Made by a program: the position numbers and the translations under genes. From Chelonoidis abingdonii (taxonomy: Eukaryota > Chordata > Testudines > Testudinidae), in contig NC_133778.1 in assembly GCF_003597395.2 (NCBI RefSeq), positions 22,387,590 through 22,451,589 of the forward strand: a stretch of 64,000 nucleotides of DNA, written 5' to 3'. Shown one piece after another: positions 33,536 through 46,900 of this stretch. The number at the start of each line of letters is the position of its first letter. The stretch's first letter is position 1. The notes under the pieces were generated by a model. That model made no database searches. It was not told where the DNA came from and was given only the letters and a program-made list of their open reading frames with translations.

Positions 33536-35530
33536 ACTTCAGGCCTTAAAATACATGTTAAAAATCTTCCACTGAGACCTCACTGCAGGGATGTTATGAG
33601 GTTAAAATTCATTACTGATTGTGAAGTGTTGATATCCTGTAGCGCCATCTAGCTAATTTTCAAGTGGAGTTGGTCCAAAATGGGATACCTTTTTCACAAA
33701 AAAATTATCTTTTTTGTTTGAAAATTTTGAAATTTAAATGATATGCAATTTTGGCTACCACAGATGTCTTGCATCTTATCTCCTCTTCCTCTGCTTTTCT
33801 CCCTCTCATCATTCCTTCTTTTTTCTTCTCTTCTCTTCTCTCTCTTGCCAAAGATGAAATGTGTATGTGTGGGACCTGTGAGCTTCTAGCCAGCTAGCAA
33901 GTGTCCAATACAATTAATTTCAAACTCAGCTTAAAATATAATTTACCTCCCCATTTTCATGGTCGGTGGGTGGGTTTTTTATAATTATTTCACAAGCATT
34001 TTGCCATTAAAAAAAAGTAATACGAAAATAAAAAAACTGCAGTGCAGGAGACAAAGGTTCTTTTTTGCAATTCTTTATCATTTCAATTTTTTATTAGCAG
34101 TGTTAGAGGTATTTTTAAAGTGTTTATTTAATCCAACTATTCAATAGTCTCAAGAGTCAAGGCTTCTGCGTTAGTGCTGCGTTGATGCTCGGTCGAGCTT
34201 TACACTTTATAGGTTTTGGCACAGCAGTGAAACAGAAGCCTTGATGTTTGAGACTAGTGGCTCACCCAGAGCAAATATAAATTTTGATCAGTACAATAAG
34301 CATTCGCCATTTAGAATGTCAATAGCCAGTTTTTTTAAAATCCTGTTATGTTTCTGAGTGCTTTGGGGCAGGATAGTATAGGGGATGTTAATGGGATACA
34401 GTGGATTCCTCACCATTAGGTTGCTGGTTCAAACCCAATGGAAATGATTAATGTGAAAGTGTCAGTGCTGTCTGATGACAATTCAGAAGTCTGTATGAAA
34501 TGGGTTGTTGGTCTCAGTCCACTTCCTAGTAGACAGGCATCCTTATGCCAATTGGCAGGGTTGCTGTTAGTCTCAGCAGAGACCTGGGGCTGAATGGACC
34601 CACAGGGAAGAGTGCAGCACACCTTCACCCCCAAAGTTGTCATTCGAGGCCTGAGGATCACTGGGAAAGTTTGTACTGTGACCAGTAAACAGACGCTTCC
34701 ATTCTAATGCTGCCATTCGGGCGTATTTCAACAGCCAATGGGGTAAAAGGAATCCTTCCTCTCTCATTGCTGTGTTCTGTCTAGCTTTATCCTTTAATGT
34801 GTGACAAGGTCTCCTTTGAATCATTTTTCTGGTTGCGTTTGGTGCAGAGAAAAGCTACTGTTTTAACCCCATCAGAGCTCTCTGCATATGTGGGGCAAAT
34901 TTTGCAGTTCATAACTCCTGTTGGTGTCGATGAGTTTTGTATAAATAGTGCATCATGGACCAAATCCTGAGTGAAAAAAAGCAAATTCCAGCAGCTTGCA
35001 ACTGTGTGGCATGGTTTGGAAGAGTGATGGGTAAGGCCTGCAGTCCTTTCCTCCTCTAATGGAGGAGCTTCTACTACTCAGTTTTGTCTTGTGGTGGGCG
35101 GGAAAGCTGCCATGGGCAGCTCCTCTAGGATGTGGAATCCTTGACAAGTGCTCTGCTCTCTCTAACTCGTTTATGAAGTGCAAGCACAATGTTTCCACTG
35201 GGCAGGTGTATGTGCACCTTCTGGATTTGACCCAGATCTTCATATATCCCAACGAGCTGTCACTTGCAATGCCATGGTAAACCTCGTGGCACCAGTGTGT
35301 GTGGACGGAGTGTGGCACACAAGGAATTAAACTGTTTTTTCCCCCCATTTACCTGAAACTCATGCAAATGCGTGTAAAGCTTAAATATGGGCCTTGTTTT
35401 GAGAGCCAGGTGTACAAAGTAAAACATGAGATTTAGTCATTTACTCTAAAGGTTTTATTGACCTAAAGCTGCAGTTTCTCACACCAATATCACCTCGTTG
35501 TGCGTGGGCTTATGTATATATGATATCTCC
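33536..35530. other. No gene recognised
   Basis: It holds a TTCTC/TCTTC-rich tract at about 33,800-33,850 and an A-rich stretch near 34,010. At 34,385-34,440 'cctcaccattaggttgctggttcaaaccc' resembles a tRNA-like B box, but no A box or cloverleaf could be drawn. The 131-residue minus-strand open frame at 34,953-35,348 shows no domain. Confidence 0.5.
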
Positions 35531-35645
35531 ATAACAGAGACTGTCTTTTTGTTCTGTGTTTGTACAATGCCTGCTTGCTACAGTGGGATCCTGATTCCTG
35601 ACTGAGGACTCTAAGCACTACTGCAACACAGATAAATTGTGTGTT
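35531..35645 (+). mobile_element. CORE-SINE 3' tail
   Basis: 'agagactgtctttttgttctgtgtttgtacaatgcct', then 'gggatcctgattcctgactgaggactctaagcactac' is the same tail as at 26.1 and 38.45 kb. Confidence 0.7.
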
Positions 35646-36458
35646 TGTTTTAATATATTTTATGGGCTTTGACCCAGATATCATTTGAATCAATGGAAAA
35701 ATTCCTACTGATATCTATAGAAGCAGGCCCATAATGTATAAACCCTGTTCTAAATAGAGGACCAGAACCTGAGCTCCATCCATGTTGCATTCAGTGCAGT
35801 TCGGGAGTTGAAGGCACAGAAATGGCTTTAAGTTACCTATTCAGCTCGCTGATCTTCTGCCTCGCCTGTAGCAGAGCTATTTCCTAGTATAAGATAGAAC
35901 AGCCTCAGGGATGCTCTAACTTACACCCAACTGCCCCCAGTCTCTGAGGATCACTGTGGCACAGGAATTCCTATTTTCTCAGCTATCCCGGTAAGGCTGG
36001 GGCTGGGAGAGGGTAGCAGAGGAGCTACTATGCTGGCCTTGCACCATGTGAGGATTTAACAAATTAGGGGGGAAATGGATCCACTGGGTTTCTGGCTCCT
36101 TTGCGTTGCCAGAACAGCACAAATCAGCCAGCCCAGCCCAGATGATCCAGCCCTTGTTTGTCTTTCAGTGTTCATATTCTATTTGCTCAGTTTACAAGTT
36201 AAAAATTGTTCTTATTTTTTCCCTAACTGCCAGCTCTGCAAACTCAACATGGGATCCAAGTGCCACGCTGGTCTCATGCATCATCCCTGCTCATGCATCA
36301 TCACCAGATTTCACTGGTCCTTGTTGCTCTAAATTATACTTGGGTGAAATCTTGGATCAGCTGAAGTCCATGGGAGTTTTGCCATCAACTTCAGTATAGT
36401 CAGGATGGTGTCATTGTCTTTAATGGGTTGCATTAGGCAGAAACTGGTCCTATATTTA

Positions 36459-36543
36459 GGGCCAAATTTTAAAAAGTATTTAGATGTCTAACTCCTGATT
36501 TCAGTGGGAATTAGGTGCCTAAATACCTTTAAAAACCTCGCCC
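36459..36543. repeat. Palindromic dispersed repeat
   Basis: The left arm 'gggccaaattttaaaaagtatttag' pairs imperfectly with the right arm 'ctaaatacctttaaaaacctcgccc'. The centre has 'gatttcagtggga'. It is a compact, complete-looking copy of the family at 6.97 and 18.38 kb. Confidence 0.65.
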
Positions 36544-36768
36544 TGTGTTAACATTTCTGTTGATGTTGCATCAGAAGGCATGAGCCAAACACCAGCTGCA
36601 TAGGTTTAGGGAGAAACTTCATGTATGGGCAGATTATTCCGTAACTGCCCTCTGTAGGTCTTTGCCTCTTTTTCTAAAGCATCTGTTCCTAGTTGAGTTT
36701 GTCTGAGAAACTTAGACAACATTCTGTCGGAATATGCAGTTCCATTGAAATCAAAATGCTTCACAAAA

Positions 36769-36866
36769 TCAGAGACACAAGGGTGAGGCAGTATCTTTTA
36801 CTGAACCAACATCTGTTGGTGAGAGAGACAAGCTTTCTAGCTTACACAGAGCTCTTCTTCAGGCCA
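36769..36866 (-). mobile_element. Penelope-like element 3' tail
   Basis: 'ggtgaggcagtatctttta', 'ctgttggtgagagagacaagc' and 'cacagagctcttcttcagg' are the reverse complement of the tail at 428-569. No coding part is attached. Confidence 0.7.
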
Positions 36867-36869
36867 CAG

Positions 36870-37115
36870 AATGAGGTTGATTTCACCGGAATTTTGTTTC
36901 AGAAAGTGGCCTGTTTTCACATTTTCAGAATGAAAAGTTTTGATTTTTCCTTTCAAAATGTCTTTTTATTTAGTATTTTTATATTATATATTATTGCATA
37001 ATAACAAAAAGTCAAAAATGAAATGTTCTGATTGACTCCAAACAATTTTTTTCCAGAATTTTTCTGTGTGGAGAATTTGGAATTTTCGTTTTTCATTCTG
37101 ATTTGGAATGAAGCC
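36870..37115. repeat. AT-rich AAAATTTT-type repeat
   Basis: A self-complementary block of 'tttcagaatgaaaagttttga', 'tttcaaaatg' and 'gaattttcgtttttcattctg', similar to those at 4.74 and 53.19 kb. Confidence 0.4.
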
Positions 37116-38279
37116 AAATTTATAAATCACAACAGTCTTCTCAAAATAGAATTTCTGGTGTCAGTACAGATCACAGTCAGAGACAGGATACTGGGTTAGC
37201 TTTCTCCCCATGATTCTGTTGCAATTATTTCTATGGGGCTGCAGGTGCTGTGATGCTTAGTACTGCTGGAATGCCTTTGATGTTGTTACGTTTTCATCTT
37301 GGTGTTACTGAACAGCTAAAGGAGCAGCTTCCGTGTCACCTTTCACAAGTTTCATTTTGTGAATGGATTTCAAATTTAATCTGCCCTTTCACAGAGTTGA
37401 AATGGAGTTACTTTTATTAAAGACAAACAAAATTGCGGCAAGTACCCATGGTGACTTTTGTTTACAGAAGTATTTTTTTAAAAAAGAAGAGGGTGACAAA
37501 TAACAAAGACAACTTTTCAGGTGAGTTTACATGAACCTATTAGAGCCAGATTGTGAAAGGAGCTTGCATGATGGAGGAAGAGAGGATGTGTGAGGAGTTC
37601 CACCTTCCCTCCCCCTGCCCTTCTTGTGCAAAGGCCTCCCACGATTGTAGAGCCTATGCTCAGGGAAATATAAGATTGCTTTCTTCATTGCACCAAAATG
37701 GGGAGGGGTCATACCAGTTCAAGCTAATAGTACAGTGCAAGGCCTGCTGATATTGTGGGTCTGATTCTGAGCTGTTTTGCACCTTGAGTGGCCTTTTACA
37801 CCTGTGCAAAGGGGGTTTAAAGGGCTGCCAGATCAGAAGGCTCACCCTTTCCGCACAGGTATGACTACGCCTGGCAGTGCAGGGCAGTGAAGAGTCAGGT
37901 CCTTTGTCTTTATATGTAATTCAATAAAAGATCACAAGCCTCTCTCCTGAGAACTTTATTAGTGTACTTGACAGATGCTATGAAATTACCAAATTGACCA
38001 GGAAGGACCTCATGCAATTTCTCTGAGGTGAAGGGCTGATTTCCTCACCAATCCAACAGAACAAATTAGACCGAGGAAGTTAAAATTCAACCAGGGTGGA
38101 GAATTGCCACAGGGACTGTCTGTGAGCCTATCCTGATACTGAAAATTCAACTATGATCTTTTCTTGATAAATTTTTAAAAATGGTAAGACGTGAGTTTGG
38201 GGGCTTTGTTTTGTATCTAGATTTACATGAAAGGGACACAGAGAAGTTTTCTGTCTTTAATGTATCATGAGCTTTAATG
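37116..38279. other. No gene recognised
   Basis: Unique sequence with one dispersed-repeat phrase at 37,755-37,815 ('tgattctgagctgttttgc...ttacacctgtgcaaag'). No exon is evident. Confidence 0.5.
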
Positions 38280-38580
38280 ATGGTCTTGTTCTTAGAACTC
38301 TGGACTGGGACGTCAGTCAGCTGGGTTATGATCCCCATTATGCTGTGCACTATGTGACCCTAGGACACCATTTATTCTCTCTGTGTTGCAGTTCCCTGCC
38401 TGTACAAAGGAGATAATATTTAGTTTCTCTCAGCAGACATCTGCCTTGTCTATAGAGGTTTTAATTTATTCAGGGCAGAGACTGTCTCTTACTAAATGTT
38501 GGTACAGTACCTTGCACAATGCAGCCTCAAACTCAGTTGAGGTCTTCTGGAACTACAGTGACAAGGAATAAATTCTAACA
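38280..38580 (+). mobile_element. Full-length MIR-type CORE-SINE with tail
   Basis: Head 'tgttcttagaactctggactgggacg', B box 'ggttatgatcc', core 'ctatgtgaccctaggacacc' and 'ctctgtgttgcagttccctgcctgta', then the tail 'gggcagagactgtctcttacta', 'ttggtacagtaccttgcacaatg' and an A-rich end. It is the most complete copy here and links head, core and tail, which elsewhere occur separately. Confidence 0.85.
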
Positions 38581-39842
38581 ATTTGGAATGCATCTTTTTC
38601 TCTTAGTTTTTTTTTAAGTGAAGAATCATGAAGCTATTCTCTGTTCTTCTTCAAATGGAAACAGGAAAAAGCCAAGAAAGCTGGTAAATTTTTATGTTTG
38701 GATTTGAATGAACTGTCCAGAATATCTCATAAATCATTCCGATGCCCACATTAATTTAAAAATAGTCCCAGGTGCGTGCAGCCCATATAACCTGGCTGGC
38801 TTTCTGCTGCAGAAGCAGGCTGCAAATCTCAAATATTCGTAAGATATTCAAAACTTAGAATTAGAGATTCTTTTAATATTAATTATCTGAATGACAACTT
38901 GCATCTGAGCCACCTTTGGTATAGATAACCTTTCATTTATAGCATGGATTATCTTGCCTAAATTAGGAACCTTTAATAACATTCATAATTTATCATAGGG
39001 CTTATGTGATAATGATGGAAACTGATATAAAATGGGGAATTTATAATGCTGGATTAGCCTTATGAAACAGTACCGTACCTTCATAAAGAGTCCAAAGAGC
39101 AATTATTATGTGTGTTTGACTGGCACTGTAAAGTTGTTAGTTCAATCATCATTGACCAATTACTGCTTTATTATATTTTCTTTTTATTTTTATGGTCCGA
39201 GAATGGCATTTTTCCCACAACCAGTCCTTGAGCACAAAGACAATAACAATTAAAAGAAATATTTAAAACCTGGCTTTTATCTGCACAAAGGGACCCATCC
39301 ATCGCTATAAAGATCAGTTTTGCATACAGTTGTATTTCAGTAAGAGTGCCTCAAAACCTTTCTTTTCCCCCATAGTAAAAAAGTTTTGATTTGGTTTTAT
39401 TTTTTTAAACTCTCTCAAGGAAAAATGGTGTTTTACTGACGTGTTTGAAAATCCTGTAGTTCCTAGTGACCTTACATTTGTTTAAACAGTATGTGTTTAC
39501 AGAGATGTGTGCGTGATAAGGTTGCATATGACACTGATTACAATCCAGATAAGAATGATTATTGTGGTCATTAGGGACGCTCTTGGGTGGTATCCAATAT
39601 TAGCAGCCAAAAGAAATAGAAACGTTTAATACTGTGTGAAATGCTTATTTAACCCAGTGAAAGGCTGCCCCGTAAATATGATCTCTTGGTGGATTTAAGC
39701 CTCAGGTCCTACTTTCAGTAGCTTGGCAATTATATGTGCTATGAGTCAAAGGCCTGATCCAAAGCCACTGAATTAACCGAGTGTTGACAGCCAAGTGATA
39801 GAATTAGATCCTCATCTTAATGAGTAACATTGACTTCAGTGG
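38581..39842. other. No gene recognised
   Basis: AT-rich unique sequence with a 'ggcctgatccaaagccactga...gacttcagtggagtta' repeat motif at 39,750-39,848. Confidence 0.55.
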
Positions 39843-40043
39843 AGTTATGTGCAAGTCTACGCTCCAGGGCTATATCGATGCAGCTGCACCGCTGTAGTGC
39901 ATGCATCTGGTGAAGATGCACTATGCATAATTACTCCACCTCTGGTGTGGACAGCACAAAACTGATGTCGCTCAGGGGCTTTTTCACACCCCTGAGCAAC
40001 ATAAGTGATACCGATTTAGGCTGTAGTGTAGACCTGCCCTGTA
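39843..40043. mobile_element. Truncated 'GTCTACAC' DNA transposon
   Basis: 'gcatctggtgaagatgca', 'ataattactccacctc', 'tgatgtcgctcaggggc' and the right end 'gctgtagtgtagacctgccct' match the element at 16,896-17,164. Part of the interior is deleted and the left end is eroded. Confidence 0.7.
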
Positions 40044-40404
40044 TTGATTTGCTCCAGCTAAGGAGCTGGCTCTAGGTATTTTACAGAGCTGTTCATGCTG
40101 CTTGAAAATACATTTCTAAAATACAGCACTTATGGCATGTGTCGCTTTAAATGGGAAAGTTCCTTGAGTTACCGCCTGCTTCTCTGTCTCAGGTATGTGG
40201 CTCAGTATGTCTTTGTGGAGCCAGGGAGGGAGCAGCACAAGCTAAACCTTGCCTTTAGGTGACAGAATGCCTCCAGGGGCACTGGAGCAGTGGGAACTGC
40301 ACAGCAAGTTCAGCTCTAGCTCCCCAGGCTGCTCTGCTGCCGGCACGCCATAGGGCAGTTCTCCATTGGTCAACCGGGCGAGCTGCCATTTCCTTTGTCT
40401 GGCT

Positions 40405-40510
40405 TGTCTGTGTAGATTGGAAGCCCTTTGGGGGCAGGGACTATCTGTCGCTGCGTATGTACAGTGCTTAGCACACTGGAGCCCTGATCTTGGGTGGAAC
40501 CTCTAAGCCC
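40405..40510 (+). mobile_element. CORE-SINE 3' tail
   Basis: 'tgtagattggaagccctttgggggcagggactatctgtc', then 'gtatgtacagtgcttagcacactggagccctgatc'. The same tail as at 26.1 and 38.45 kb. Confidence 0.8.
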
Positions 40511-42295
40511 TCCTGGGATACCAGTTACTACAGCCTCACCCTGGCCAATCTTACACATATCATCTCTGCAGCTGCTAGCACCGCACCTAGTGCTAGCTAG
40601 GACTCTCTCGCTCACACTCCCTAAGGCAGCCTGCCAGATTTTGCCTGCCCCCAGTGGTGTGTAGGAAGGAAGGGTACGCTTCCCGCTCTCTCCTTCCACA
40701 CCTGTGCAAGGAGGGGTGTGAGTGTGTATGCTGGCGGGGGCGGGGAAGGGAGGAGAATTGGCTCATTAACCCAGTCTTTAAGGATCTAGTTTGTGCTGGG
40801 TAGTTTCAGTGATGTCTCAAGCAGGTATTACAGTGACCCTGCAGGTTTTTGGAAAGTCTTGAGGCTTTTTCCTGTTTATGTTAGGGGGACAAAAGACTGG
40901 ACATGAGAGAGCAAGCCCTGGGGAAAAATCCTTTTGCTGCCATGTGCTTGGAGAATCTAGGTTTGCAGTGGTAATCAAGCTGCAGGTACATGAGAATGTA
41001 CATGTGGCATGGTACATTATATCGCTCCCTTTCAGAGCCTTGTCGGACGTGATCCGGGTAGGGAGTGAAGTAACTTTGTACATATGCACAAGCCTGGCTC
41101 ACAGTTCTCCTGGCTTTCTAGCATATGGACTGATTAAGGCTTAGCCTTGACGTACTCTATCTCCACACCTCATACACTGTATGAGCAGTAGAAGACGGAG
41201 GTCTGCAAGGAGTGAGATGCCCCAGTATAGCAAGTACTGTAGCCACTGTCACACGTGGTAGCCCACTGAGCTGGAAGTGGCACAGATGTGGCTTGTGACA
41301 GGGGATTTGCAATAGCCATGTGGGGTTGTAGCCAGAGACCTTATCTGGCTGCTCAAATAAACAGACCACAATTAATCAAGTGCGAGTAGGGACAGATGAA
41401 CTCATTTTGTCCTACCAGCGTTAATCTATTTGAATATTCTGTTTGGCATTACTGGGGTTTCTGCTTTGGAGAGCCTGTGAAAAGAGGAGCAGAGAAGGAG
41501 GTTGGAGGAAAAGAGAAAAGTGTCAAATGGAGCAGAGTGGACCAAGTGAAGAAACAAGTGGAAAGGCACTGGAGGGTTGGAGTGGGGGAGGGATGGTGGA
41601 AAAAGGAGCAGCGAATGGACTAGTTAGCATTGCTAAAGAAGAGTAATATGTGAGGTAGAGGTAGCTGCTTGTTCCAGCCTAGCTTTGGGAGGAGTCCCTT
41701 TGCCCCTCATGCTATACTTAACATGGCATGAATTTCCCTTTTGCAAGAAAAATCTGTTCATAAATTTTAAATTACAGTTTTTAAATTACAGTCGGTGCAG
41801 GGGGAAGATGAAATGAACTGAAGAGGCCTGCAAATCCCACAACTCCTGGAAATTTTTCCTTCCCTTATTTTGAGAGCTGTAACAACAAGCTGGGACATCC
41901 TACAAAGTCTTTGCGTAAACTGCCTCTGTAAAAACCAGGCTGCGGCCCTGATTCTCTGTGCCCATGCACTAGTTCTGAGGCCATTTGAGTCGACTGGATG
42001 CACAGCTGGGGTTGAAGAGCAGAGAACCAGGCCCTGTAAGTCTAAAGAACTCCCAATAGGTGGCATCATTTGTGCCCATCTCATTTCAGCCAAAACAAGT
42101 TCCCTCCCCAGAGTTTCATGTTGTAGAGAGGGTTAAGGAATGTAGTGGTGATAAACTGTCTCCTGTGAAGCCAGCTCACTGATCATGGAAGAAAGTAAAG
42201 AAGAGGTACGAGAGATGCTAGTGCCAGTAGATGCAGAACGTGCTCCCTCTATCTGTATATCTCTCCTTCCCTGTCTATGCTGAACTTGGTGCTTT
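40511..42295. other. No gene recognised
   Basis: Mixed-composition unique sequence with several antisense-overlapping open frames (up to 109 residues) and no domain. A G-rich run lies at 40,734-40,750. Confidence 0.55.
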
Positions 42296-42296
42296 A

Positions 42297-42545
42297 ATGA
42301 TGTGGGGGCATGATCCTCTTGTGGTTAAGACACTGGCCTGGGACTCAGGCAACATAGGTTCAATTCCCAGCTCTGCTACAGAAGTCCTCTATGCCTCTGA
42401 AGAAGTCATGTTGTCTTTCTGTGCCTCAGTTTCCCTCTGTAAAAATTGGAATGATCCAACTTCCCTACCTCCCAGGATATTGCAGTCGAACATATTAAAA
42501 TTGTGGGGCACACTCAGATGCAAGGTCACAAGGGCCATGTGAGTA
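42297..42545 (+). mobile_element. MIR-type CORE-SINE
   Basis: 'catgatcctcttgtggttaagacactggcctgggactcagg' and 'aggttcaattcccagctctgctac' form the tRNA-like head with a clear B box; 'tctttctgtgcctcagtttccctctgtaaaaattgg' is the core. The 103-residue open frame across it is chance. Confidence 0.85.
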
Positions 42546-43680
42546 TCTCGGTAGTTAGACATTAATATTAAAAGCTTGTGAGCCCAATCAGTAGAGAAGG
42601 CTGTGTGTGTCCTGCCATTGTTCCTCTGCAGAACACACCATATCCTTAGGGTTGCTTAGGGGAGGAGAGAGATCAATATATTTCCATTTTTTCAGTGACT
42701 TTAATTCTGCTTCTCCTAAATTTCAGAGTCTGACAAACTAAAATAATTCCCTCCATCCCTTCTCAGTGATTTTATGCACCAGGTGGTTTTACTAAGCCCT
42801 CCCCTTGGCTCTATTTTTTTAAGTGACTTAATCAAAGGTAATTTGAGTACTCATTTCTCTATCAATGGTTGTATTTAAAGAGGGCTTATCTGATTTCCAT
42901 CATCAATTACAGGCGCTCATTTCTTGTTTCTGTCCATCCTTGAATCTGACAAGGTCCTTGCTTGATTTGGATAGAAAGCCAGGTCTTCTTATAACACTAA
43001 GGAGACTGTGACACACATTTCTGGTGTAAAATTATATCCCAGAAAAGCCTATTTCTGGTATGAAATGGAGGTGGGGGGCAGAATAGGGTGGTCATGGCAC
43101 TTCTCTTGGAAAATAAATTCTAACGCTGAGATAGCAAATATTTCCCTGAGCCAACACGGTGGGAGGGAAATTATACTATCCAGGAATATTGCCATTAAGG
43201 GGGCTTGAAGTCAGAGGTTAACGTAACAGGAGTTGGTCTAGCCTGAAAGGTCAGGAAAGGTTGGCCTCATAAGTACAGAGCTATTTGGTGACTTTTAACA
43301 ATTTTTGTTAAGAAAAACATCTGTGCCTCTGTCTTTGGGAGACAAGGGACAAAGATCGAGACTGATGGCCACATTACTGAAGTAAGGAAAGAACTTGACC
43401 CAACATCATTAAAAGTCTGTCCTATTTAACTCAGCTGCTGGTTGGGTATTTTACTAGGCTGGGTTATTTGGTCAGGGTAGATGTGGGCAGAAGTAAATCC
43501 ATATTAAATAATTAATTTACCTAAATCAAAGTCTCCATTGCTTGCATTAAAGCGTTGAATTAATTTTGGAACAAGGTACAATCTTCAGCACATCCTTGAA
43601 AACACTGGAAAGTGAAAATAATTCCTTTTAGTGTCAGAAGGATTAGAAGAGGAATCTGCACATCACATTTCCAATGTCAC
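42546..43680. other. No gene recognised
   Basis: Unique AT-rich sequence. No repeat or exon supported. Confidence 0.6.
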
Positions 43681-43681
43681 T

Positions 43682-43963
43682 AAGGGTATGTCTACACTAC
43701 CTGACGGATCAGCGGGCAGTGATCGATCTATTGGGGATTGATTTATCACGTCTAATGTAGACACGATAAAATTGATCCCCAATTGCTCTGCCATTGACTC
43801 CGGAACTCCACTGCACGATGAGGGAGTGGCAGCGGTCGACTTGCCCACCATCATCATGGCCAGGTAAATCGACCCAAGATATACCTACTTCAGCTACTCT
43901 ATTCGCCTAGCTGAAGTTGCGTATCTTAGGTCGACTCCCCCACCCCAGTGTAGACCTAGCCTT
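43682..43963. mobile_element. Full-length 'GTCTACAC' non-autonomous DNA transposon
   Basis: The inverted ends AAGGGTATGTCTACACTACC and GTGTAGACCTAGCCTT bound an interior with 'gatcgatctattggggattgatttatc', 'cgataaaattgatccccaat' and 'ctgaagttgcgtatcttagg'. The interior forms further inverted arms around 43,720-43,780. It is the closest relative of the copy at 15,251-15,561. TAA precedes and TTA follows, near the expected TWA. Confidence 0.8.
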
Positions 43964-46900
43964 AGATGTTGATTTCCTCTTTCACTGCCCCAGCTGCTGT
44001 TCATAATAATCTGATCCTAGGCTGCCTTCCTCTGTACAGTGTGGAGAGGAGTGAAGCAGTTAAAATATGAGCAGAGTGCAAGCCTCACTCACAGCAAAGG
44101 GGGTAAAACCTATCTGCCATGTTCCCTTTGCTCTCCCCAGGAAACCACCAAAGTCCCTTGCGTGTAAACTGTGCAGTTGAGGCTTTGTTGGTTTGGGGGT
44201 CATGTGTGGCTCTGGGAGCAGCGACTGTATTCCGTGCAAAAATGCTTATAAATGTTTACACTGCTCCTTGCAGCATTAAGTGTCTCTGTGTGAGACTTCT
44301 CCTGCAGAGAGGGGCATGATGAATGGCCACAACACGGGAGCCAATAGCAGCATTGTTTTCAAGTTGCATTTACTATGGGGGTAGCATGGAGGGGAGCACT
44401 CTCTGGGCAGATGTCCCAAGATACAAGATGAAACCAGACCTCCCTAAAGATCTTGAGACATCTACAGGATTAGAGGCCGTGACACCTGTTACTTCCAGGG
44501 AGGCCCTCATCTCTGCAAGAAAAAGTCAGTTGAACTCTGTGCACAATCAACTCATTGCACAGACCAGAGCGTCTCGGACTTTTTCACAGTGTGGACGCGT
44601 CTAATCAGAGAGAATGTCTTCTGGACCACTTCCCTCTTGTTCATAATCACATCACATCACTACGGTAATTACATAGGAAAGATTCTACATCTGAGACAAG
44701 AAAGAGCTGAAAAGTCTATTTAGACAAATATCTTATCTATTGTTCCTTAAATTTGTTCAGTGAAATCTGTATTAAACTATACTGGGACAAATTTTCAAAT
44801 TTCTGCACAACTGAGCTGGGCCAAAGCAAGTGAGGGTTAAGAAGAATGATCTCCTACCTAACATCACATGTTAATGATGATGTGTTTCAGAGGCAAGTAC
44901 CTCTGAAAATTGGTGACATAGAGGTTACAACACTCCTATTAATTCTCCTCTGGGGTAATGTCATGCTTGTTTCTAAGAGGGCATCAACCCACATGTACTT
45001 CTAATTGTTCTGATCCTTGTAAAATGTGGAAGAGCAGCTGTGGTAGACCAGCACACCTTTATTTTGATGTAAATGGCTTACAGACCTCACACAAGCTCCA
45101 TATTAATCACAATAACAGATGGCAAACTTTTACCTTATTCTAAAAGAAGAACCACAATGGAACTCTTCAGTTCTTCAGTGTGTTATTGATTGCTTGTAAG
45201 TAGTGATACATGGTTTCCCAATGCACAGACCACTTCACACATAACATAGGGTTATGTTTCATGTTTTTCTTACACTTTCCTTGTTTAGTTTCTCACTTCT
45301 TGTGTGTTGCACATTCTACTTGGTATATTACCCATACTATAGGAAATTCAACATATATTATAAATAGGGTGTGTGAAAGGTTTGTTAAGTGGTTGTTGAA
45401 GGCATCTTTCTTTTCCCATGATAGGATCCATATCTCGTCCTAGGCTTTATGATTTGGGGTCTGCACACACCACAGCAGGACCTTAGGAGAGATATTGGAG
45501 GCGTGCCTTGTTATACCAAGACATTAAACGTGGTACAGTGAGCTTGATTAAGTTTTTCCATGTGGGGTCCCCATAAAACAAACTACTGGCAGAAAGGAGC
45601 CCTACAGAAATAGCTTAGGAAGCTTTAACTTCCATGCTTTGAGTAATTACACTGGTCTGGACTTAATGCAGAAAAGCTCTTTAGTGCAAACATTAGAAAA
45701 CAAGTGAAATTCTTTATGATCTGAGATGAAATTATTTCATCCAGGATAAAATTTAAAACAAGCAAAATCCTAATGCTTGATTGCTCTGGGGGTAGTATTT
45801 CAAGACTCGAATCATTCTGTTTTAAAATACCTCAAGTTTACAATGACAAATCTATGAAGCACTAAAAATCCTGCTCAATCAACTCTGGTTCTTGAAATGG
45901 CATCTGCCTTTGAGCTATAAAAATAACAGATGATTTTTGATAGCTTATCAGTTAACAGACTGCTTAGTTAGGAGAGCACATTTTTATGCTAATCTTAGGG
46001 CTGGGAGGAAAGAGAGAGAAAGAAAACACAAAGTATTATGTTGTATCTACTTTAAGTTCAACCTAGCTTTTGGAAAAGATCTGTCCTCTTCTCGGAACTG
46101 CAAGACACTGAAGCTTTTTAACACTTAACTGAATGTAGACTGAATTAATTTAAGGTGTAAAGTAGTAATGTATTTAGTTTTAACCATCTCTCTTCTGAAT
46201 AATGCAGCAGATACCAGACGCAAAATGTGCACAAAGTGCTGTCCGTTATGGTTGGTATATCTCCTCTGAAAGGCCAATGCAATGCAGGCAGATAGCACTG
46301 TTGCCCCATGAATGTTGCAATAGCTGTTTGCCATCATGATTGCAGGTAAAAAGGTACTGGACAAGAATGCCGGATTGAATTAAACCTATTGGCATTGTTT
46401 TGCTATAATTGTCTGCCATGCTATTTGTTCCTTTGATTGTAATTTAGTAGAGCCAGAAATATACAAAACGTCTACTTTGGGAAGAGCATGGGGAGCAAGC
46501 TGGAAGAGTAGAGAAGATGCCCAATGGAAAAGCACTAATATACATCACCCAGAAGTGGTGTATATTGTTCGGTTGCCCTGGAAAAAAGGCTGGAATTTAT
46601 CAGCATAGCAGCTTTCATTCTGGCAAGCTGTTTTTCTCCAAGATCAGAAGGTAGTTTAGAAAATTGGATTGTAACTGATCTGTGGCTAGCTGGGCACTTT
46701 TGAGATTTTCACTATGCTGCACATTATGGCCTCTCAGAATTTCACAGCCACAGCAGGGACAGAGTGCAAATCATCCTCCCACTTGATGTAAATCAGAATC
46801 CTCACACATAACACACAGCTAAGCAACTGTGATCCCCTCCAGTGGTAGGCACCAGTACATGTACACAAGGCCAGCTGAAGTCTTGGCATGTATGATGTGA

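Noticed and set aside
34385..34440. Possible tRNA gene or tRNA-like SINE head
   Set aside because: A B-box-like 'ggttcaaaccc' is present, but no A box at the right distance and no cloverleaf could be drawn.
34953..35348. 131-residue minus-strand open frame
   Set aside because: No domain, no signal peptide, no splice context that I can support; it overlaps a plus-strand frame of 73 residues and fits chance.
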